DNA of 38,933 bases. It comes from Butyrivibrio sp. (GTDB lineage Bacteria; Bacillota; Clostridia; Lachnospirales; Lachnospiraceae). Position numbers and translations under genes: made by a program. Within the stretch, counting starts at the first letter, position 1; the number at the start of each line of letters is the position of its first letter. The notes beneath the pieces were generated by a model. That model was not told the origin of the DNA. It worked only from the letters and a program-made list of their open reading frames with translations, and searched no databases. The stretch covers positions 1 through 38,933 of the forward strand of contig JAILBM010000443.1 of assembly GCA_024680925.1 (NCBI GenBank), given 5' to 3'. Of this stretch, positions 35,045 to 38,933 are shown one piece after another.

Positions 35045-36334
35045 ATGGAATTTAAATATCATAGAGAATTAAATCATAATTACCTTGTAATGAAGTATCC
35101 GGGCAATGTGGACGGCTATAAATATAGAATGCTTGCAACCAATAAACTGAATGGTTTTTTAAAACTCGGAAAAAGATATATAAATTGTGAAAGCTACCTT
35201 TTTTACGAAATTACTTCAATGCAAAGCCTTACAAACAGATATGCTTTAAAAGGTATGAATTCAGAAGAATTAAGAAATCTGCTGTCTGAAATATCTATGG
35301 CAATAAGTGTTGCTTCCGAATATTTACTGGATGAAGAGGGAATAGTTTTTTCACCTGATTTTATTATGGAAAATCTGGGAGATAAAAAACACTATTTTCT
35401 ATACAGTCCTGAAGGAAGTGAAGAATGGACTTTTAAGAAATTTTCAGAAGAACTGCTAAGCCTGGTGGATCAAAATGATGATCTTGCAGTACAGATGGTA
35501 TATGACCTGTGTGAACTGTCGGGAAGGGACGGTGCACTTACAACTGATATAATTAGCATTGTATGTAATGATAACATCAAGGAAGAGATTGTTACGGAGT
35601 CTTTCAAAGATGATGAAATATGGAAGGATTCTATAGAGTCTGATATTGAAGTTGAAGAAAGTGAAGAAGAAAGCAAAAATGACATAGGGGAGCTTAAATT
35701 TACACTTATAATAGGAGGGTTATTTGCTGTTTTAGAGCTGATTCTTCTATATATAAAAGTGAATTATATTTTGAATGAAAAAGAAAGTATTATAGTACTT
35801 TTGTTAATGGCCTTATCCTTTTTGATGATAGTTCTTTGTAGTGGGAATATTGCAAGAAAATACAGTAAAAAACGTTTTGGGAATAAAGATACAATCTCCG
35901 AGGAAGAAATTATGGATGATTATTTTTATAACGATGTTGAATATAAGAATTACTATCCAAAGGAAAAAATAAATAAAAAAGTCGAAAATAATATTGAATA
36001 CGGACAGACAATAGTATTAGATGAAAATAGTTTTGGAAGTGGTAACAGATTGTATAGTATAGATAGAGAAAAGGCCGGAAATATAGATTTAAACAATCTA
36101 CCCATAACCATAGGTAAGCAGTTGAACCTTGTGGATGTTGTGCTTTCAAGCAAAGCAGTGAGCAGAATGCATGCACGTATTTATAATGATACGGATAACA
36201 GACTTATTTTGGAAGATTTAAACTCAAGTAATGGAACTTTTATTAATAATATAAGACTTCATCCCCAGGAAAAAGTATTTATAAAACCTGGGGATGAAGT
36301 AAGATTTGCAGATGTAAGATTTGATTACAGATAG
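35045..36334 (+). CDS. DUF6382-like membrane protein with C-terminal FHA domain
   Basis: A cytoplasmic N-terminal domain (about 1-170) resembles DUF6382, which I recall as an EssB/YukC-like pseudokinase fold. An acidic linker is followed by two membrane segments (about 220-240 and 250-270) and a C-terminal FHA domain (about 345-429) with ITIGKQ, SRMHARI and LEDLNSSNGTFINN, the phosphothreonine-binding pattern. It ends the Tad operon. It probably links the pilus machine to a Ser/Thr kinase signal. A perfect 13-bp inverted repeat lies inside the gene near its end. Confidence 0.8.
   Translation: MEFKYHRELNHNYLVMKYPGNVDGYKYRMLATNKLNGFLKLGKRYINCESYLFYEITSMQSLTNRYALKGMNSEELRNLLSEISMAISVASEYLLDEEGIVFSPDFIMENLGDKKHYFLYSPEGSEEWTFKKFSEELLSLVDQNDDLAVQMVYDLCELSGRDGALTTDIISIVCNDNIKEEIVTESFKDDEIWKDSIESDIEVEESEEESKNDIGELKFTLIIGGLFAVLELILLYIKVNYILNEKESIIVLLLMALSFLMIVLCSGNIARKYSKKRFGNKDTISEEEIMDDYFYNDVEYKNYYPKEKINKKVENNIEYGQTIVLDENSFGSGNRLYSIDREKAGNIDLNNLPITIGKQLNLVDVVLSSKAVSRMHARIYNDTDNRLILEDLNSSNGTFINNIRLHPQEKVFIKPGDEVRFADVRFDYR
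36257..36299. repeat. Perfect inverted repeat inside the FHA coding region
   Basis: CTTCATCCCCAGG (36257-36269) and CCTGGGGATGAAG (36287-36299) are perfect 13-bp inverted copies with a 17-nt loop, in an otherwise AT-rich gene and 35 bp before its stop. It codes for LHPQE and KPGDEV of the FHA domain. Confidence 0.85.
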
Positions 36335-36354
36335 TAGTGCATTTAAAGCTTTTT

Positions 36355-36363
36355 TTGATATAA
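36355..36363 (+). promoter_or_regulatory. Extended -10 promoter of SCP2/rhomboid/HIT operon
   Basis: TG-A-TATAAT (36355-36363) is a consensus extended -10 element, with no matching -35 box needed. The start would be near 36370, about 27 nt before the ATG at 36397, leaving the GGGAGGGGG ribosome site inside the leader. Confidence 0.55.
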
Positions 36364-36396
36364 TAATCTTAAGCGTCGATTGGGAGGGGGTCTCAA

Positions 36397-37404
36397 ATGA
36401 AAATCAACATTTATTATGGTGGACGTGGAATAATAGATGATCCTACCTTATATGTATTATCCAAAATAACAAATGTGTTCAATGAACTAAATGTAAAGGT
36501 TGAACGCTTTAATTTGTATGAGCAGAAAAGCAACATAACATCCCTTGCAAATACTTTAAAGGATGCGGATGGTATTATACTTGCATCTACTGTAGAGTGG
36601 TTTGGCATTGGCGGATATATGATGCAGTTTCTTGATGCTTGCTGGTTATATGGTGATAAAGAAAAAATCAAAAAGATTTATATGTCACCTGTTGTAATGT
36701 CTACAACCTATGGCGAAAGAGAAGGAATGATGCATCTTGCAAGTGCTTGGGAGATGCTGGGAGGACAGCCCTGCGATGGTATGTGCGGATATATAGCAGA
36801 TACAACGGTATTTGAGAATAATACAGAGTATGCAAAGCTTATTGAAAAAAAAGCCGAAAACATATATCGAACCATAAATCAAAAGATGCCTTCACTGCCT
36901 TGTAGTAATCAGGCTGTAAGCAATATGGTATCAATTACACAGGGAATGGATCTTACACCTCAGGAGTCTGAACAGCTTTCAGAGTATGTTTCCGATGCTA
37001 AATATGTTCAAAAGCAAAAAGAAGATCTGAAGGAATTAACAGATCTGTTTAAAAATAAAATGGGCCATGAACAAAAGACCGCGGATGTTGACCAATATAA
37101 AGATAAGTTTGAAAAAAGATTCAGAAGCGGAAGCGGAGTAATCGCAAAATATAAGCTGAATTTTACAGATGTTGAACAGCATAAAGAGCTGGTAATAGAT
37201 GTAAATAACAGAGAATGTAAATGCATATTTGATTCAAATCTTGAGGCGGATGTAACCATATCGATAACAACAGATACTCTTAATGATATTTTGGCAGGAA
37301 GGATGACATTCCAAAGAGCTTTCATGGCGGGTAATATGAAAATGAAAGGTGATTTTAAGCTTCTTCGCAATATGGATCAAATCTTTGGGATTATGGAACA
37401 ATAA
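36397..37404 (+). CDS. Flavodoxin-like/SCP2 fusion protein
   Basis: Residues 1 to about 160 look like a flavodoxin-type NADPH-dependent FMN reductase: an alpha/beta start INIYYGGRG, then DADGIILASTVEWFGIGGYMMQFLDAC, where the flavin and redox site would lie. Residues about 235-335 match an SCP2 sterol-carrier domain (beta-rich, ending in GRMTFQRAFMAGNMKMKGDFKLL). The fusion suggests a flavin-using step on a lipid-like or hydrophobic substrate. The two parts are joined by a charged linker (about 195-235). The rhomboid gene follows with a 1-bp stop/start overlap. Confidence 0.8.
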   Translation: MKINIYYGGRGIIDDPTLYVLSKITNVFNELNVKVERFNLYEQKSNITSLANTLKDADGIILASTVEWFGIGGYMMQFLDACWLYGDKEKIKKIYMSPVVMSTTYGEREGMMHLASAWEMLGGQPCDGMCGYIADTTVFENNTEYAKLIEKKAENIYRTINQKMPSLPCSNQAVSNMVSITQGMDLTPQESEQLSEYVSDAKYVQKQKEDLKELTDLFKNKMGHEQKTADVDQYKDKFEKRFRSGSGVIAKYKLNFTDVEQHKELVIDVNNRECKCIFDSNLEADVTISITTDTLNDILAGRMTFQRAFMAGNMKMKGDFKLLRNMDQIFGIMEQ

Positions 37405-38066
37405 TGCAGGAAGATAATAATTTGCAACAAGATGCATATGACAGATATTGGAACCATAAAAAACAAATCACCTTACAGAGTTATATTACATTAGCTCTGG
37501 TAGCTGTTAATTGTATTTTACTTCTTATAACCATGGCAACAGGAGATATTTTATATACCCGATTTTCATTGGTCCTTGAAAAAGTAATCTATGATAGACA
37601 ATTATTCAGACTGATTTCTTCTATATTTATTCATGCTGACATATCACATTTGTTTGGTAATATGATAATGCTTATATTGATAGGGCCTGAATTAGAGAAA
37701 ACAGTTGGACATATGTGGTATCTGTTTATTTATCTGGTATCCGGTATTGCAGGAAATATTGTGTCTTTGATATATGAAAGTATCAGAAAAGAGAACTGGA
37801 TTTCTTATGGAGCCAGTGGTGCAGTATTTGGAATAGTAGGAGCAGTTGGTATTGTAATCTTTTTAAATAGAAAAGCACTATTGAAGCGAGGATCGGATTT
37901 ACCGATAAGAATGGGTTTTATGATAGTATATGCTTTGTATAGTGGTTTTACTACGACATCAGTAAATAATGCAGCTCATATAGGTGGCTTTTTAGTAGGT
38001 GCTGCATTAATGTATTTGTTTTTACTATATAATAGAAGAAATATTACTATGGAGGTTTATTTATGA
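37404..38066 (+). CDS. Rhomboid intramembrane serine protease
   Basis: This is a 220-residue membrane protease that cleaves transmembrane substrates. The catalytic Ser is in GASGAVFGIVG, the catalytic His in NNAAHIGGFLVG, and HADISHLFGNMIML is the conserved loop region. Six membrane segments are visible. It starts at the last base of the upstream stop (TAATG) and ends overlapping the HIT gene (ATGA). Possible substrates are envelope proteins encoded elsewhere. Confidence 0.92.
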   Translation: MQEDNNLQQDAYDRYWNHKKQITLQSYITLALVAVNCILLLITMATGDILYTRFSLVLEKVIYDRQLFRLISSIFIHADISHLFGNMIMLILIGPELEKTVGHMWYLFIYLVSGIAGNIVSLIYESIRKENWISYGASGAVFGIVGAVGIVIFLNRKALLKRGSDLPIRMGFMIVYALYSGFTTTSVNNAAHIGGFLVGAALMYLFLLYNRRNITMEVYL

Positions 38067-38473
38067 AAGATTCAAATTGTATTTTTTGTAAAATTGCCAA
38101 TGGAGAAATTCCATCAAACACTATATACGAGGATGAGGAATTCAGAGTAATACTGGATAACGGACCGGCTACAAAAGGCCACGCACTTGTATTGCCAAAA
38201 GAACATTATTCAGATTTATTTGAGATACCTGAGGATAAACTTGGAAATGCTATTGTAGTTGCACAAAAGGTGGCCAAAAAAATAAAAGCAGCTCTTAATT
38301 GTGATGGGCTTAATATAGTACAGAATAATGGTGAGGCAGCAGGTCAAACAGTAAAACATTTACATATTCATGTGATTCCACGCTATAAAGATGATAATCA
38401 GCATATTTTATGGAACCCGACAAGTCCATCGTCTGATGAACTTGAAAATATAAGAGATACTATAAATGGTTAA
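38063..38473 (+). CDS. HIT-family nucleotide hydrolase (HinT-like)
   Basis: HIT proteins hydrolyse nucleoside phosphoramidates and related mononucleotides. CIFCKIANGEIPS at the start and the histidine triad HLHIHVIPR near the end identify it. At 136 residues it is the HinT/Hit size. It overlaps the rhomboid stop by 4 bp, so it is translationally coupled. A strong hairpin follows 20 bp after the stop. Confidence 0.95.
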   Translation: MKDSNCIFCKIANGEIPSNTIYEDEEFRVILDNGPATKGHALVLPKEHYSDLFEIPEDKLGNAIVVAQKVAKKIKAALNCDGLNIVQNNGEAAGQTVKHLHIHVIPRYKDDNQHILWNPTSPSSDELENIRDTING

Positions 38474-38493
38474 AGAATCAAACTGATCGGAAG

Positions 38494-38541
38494 ATATCAA
38501 GAAGAAGCCAAAGAACAGAATCTTCGGCTTCTTCTTGATAT
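38494..38541 (+). terminator. Strong hairpin after the HIT gene
   Basis: ATATCAAGAAGAAGCC (38494-38509) and GGCTTCTTCTTGATAT (38526-38541) form a perfect 16-bp stem with a 16-nt loop. No T run follows, so termination may need help, but the stem is long. Confidence 0.65.
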
Positions 38542-38606
38542 ATATGGACAACATAGTATTATAATAGAAATTGCACGACTTTTTGTCGCATTGTACCAAA
38601 AGCCAT

Positions 38607-38651
38607 GCAAATAGATTATTTGAAGGTGAGTTCATCACAGAGCCTATTTGC
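38607..38651. other. Small structured intergenic element
   Basis: GCAAATAG (38607-38614) pairs with CTATTTGC (38644-38651), enclosing a GTGA/TCAC stem. CAAATA can instead pair with the nearby TATTTG (38617-38622), so two exclusive folds are possible. The rest of 38542-38732 shows only a short CGAC/GTCG hairpin at 38576-38588 and no gene. Confidence 0.3.
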
Positions 38652-38732
38652 CCTTGAATCATTATCTTACAAAAACCGCAGCAAGTACGAATTTTTGTTT
38701 TAAGATACAATAATATAAATATATTGTTATAT

Positions 38733-38933
38733 GAATTATAAAATATATTTATGGTGTAAATTGCAGAATATATTTACGATATGAACTGTAAAATATATTT
38801 GAGGCATGAATTACGGACTGTATATGCGATATGAATTGCAGAATATGCTTACGATATGAATTGTAAAATATATTTGAGGCATGAATTACGGAATGTATTT
38901 GTGATATGAATTGCAGAATGTATTTACGATATG
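38733..38933. repeat. 25-bp tandem repeat array (minisatellite), runs off the window
   Basis: Eight complete 25-bp units start at 38733, 38758, 38783, 38808, 38833, 38858, 38883 and 38908. Units three apart match best (38783 and 38858 differ at one base; 38808/38883 and 38833/38908 at three), so there is a higher-order 75-bp period. Units contain stop codons in every useful frame and are AT-rich. There are no unique spacers. Confidence 0.9.

Noticed and set aside
38733-38933. CRISPR array
   Set aside because: Units are directly adjacent with no unique spacers and drift gradually, so this is a minisatellite.

Overview
The window is a low-GC bacterial chromosome segment with Clostridia-type gene content. 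It has a sufCBDSU operon, a Gram-positive-style Tad pilus locus with no outer-membrane secretin, a flagellin unit, TTG starts behind strong AGGAGG-like ribosome sites, and several families known mainly from Lachnospiraceae (DUF6240, DUF5702 and DUF6382-FHA type proteins). A flagellated Lachnospiraceae of the Butyrivibrio / Pseudobutyrivibrio / Roseburia kind is the best guess. The genus is not proven by the sequence. Almost every gene lies on the + strand.

Layout. (1) 2-4587: a MacAB-type ABC exporter operon of membrane-fusion adaptor, FtsX-type permease, an unrecognised single-pass membrane protein and ATPase. The three non-ATPase proteins carry Met/Gly-rich stretches. (2) 4780-10591: a promoter with an overlapping palindrome, then sufC-sufB-sufD-sufS-sufU for Fe-S cluster assembly, then a TetR-type regulator and a shared terminator. 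(3) 10691-13473: a divergent pair made of an intact radical SAM/SPASM-like enzyme (+) and a paralogue that lacks the Fe-S cysteines (-). (4) 13499-13825: a structured hairpin and a tRNA-Lys(CTT) gene on the - strand with its own promoter and terminator. (5) 13977-20850: tatD, rsmA, a 1013-residue low-complexity protein ending in a degenerate AAA+ domain, and glgB. (6) 20848-26319: a candidate sigma-28 promoter followed by a large DUF6240-like repeat protein, flagellin and FliS. (7) 26414-36334: a Tad/Flp pilus operon behind an unusually long leader: prepilin peptidase, TadZ/CpaE-like protein, TadA, TadB, TadC, Flp pilin, DUF5702-like protein, TadE-like protein, second prepilin peptidase, second TadE-like protein and an FHA protein. 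(8) 36397-38473: a flavodoxin-like/SCP2 fusion, a rhomboid protease and a HIT protein, nearly overlapping. (9) 38474-38933: a strong hairpin, a small structured region and a 25-bp tandem repeat array that runs off the end.

The genes combine housekeeping functions (Fe-S assembly, rRNA methylation, glycogen branching, tRNA) with a surface/motility block in which flagellar filament genes sit directly upstream of a type IVc (Tad) pilus. The most unusual content is the catalytically dead-looking paralogues (radical SAM, AAA+, TadZ), the modified Tad parts (Ig-like insertion in TadC, duplicated Cys modules on a TadE-like protein), the terminator/sigma-28 promoter overlap, the long Tad leader, a perfect inverted repeat inside the FHA gene and the terminal minisatellite. 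I found no insertion sequence, prophage or CRISPR array.
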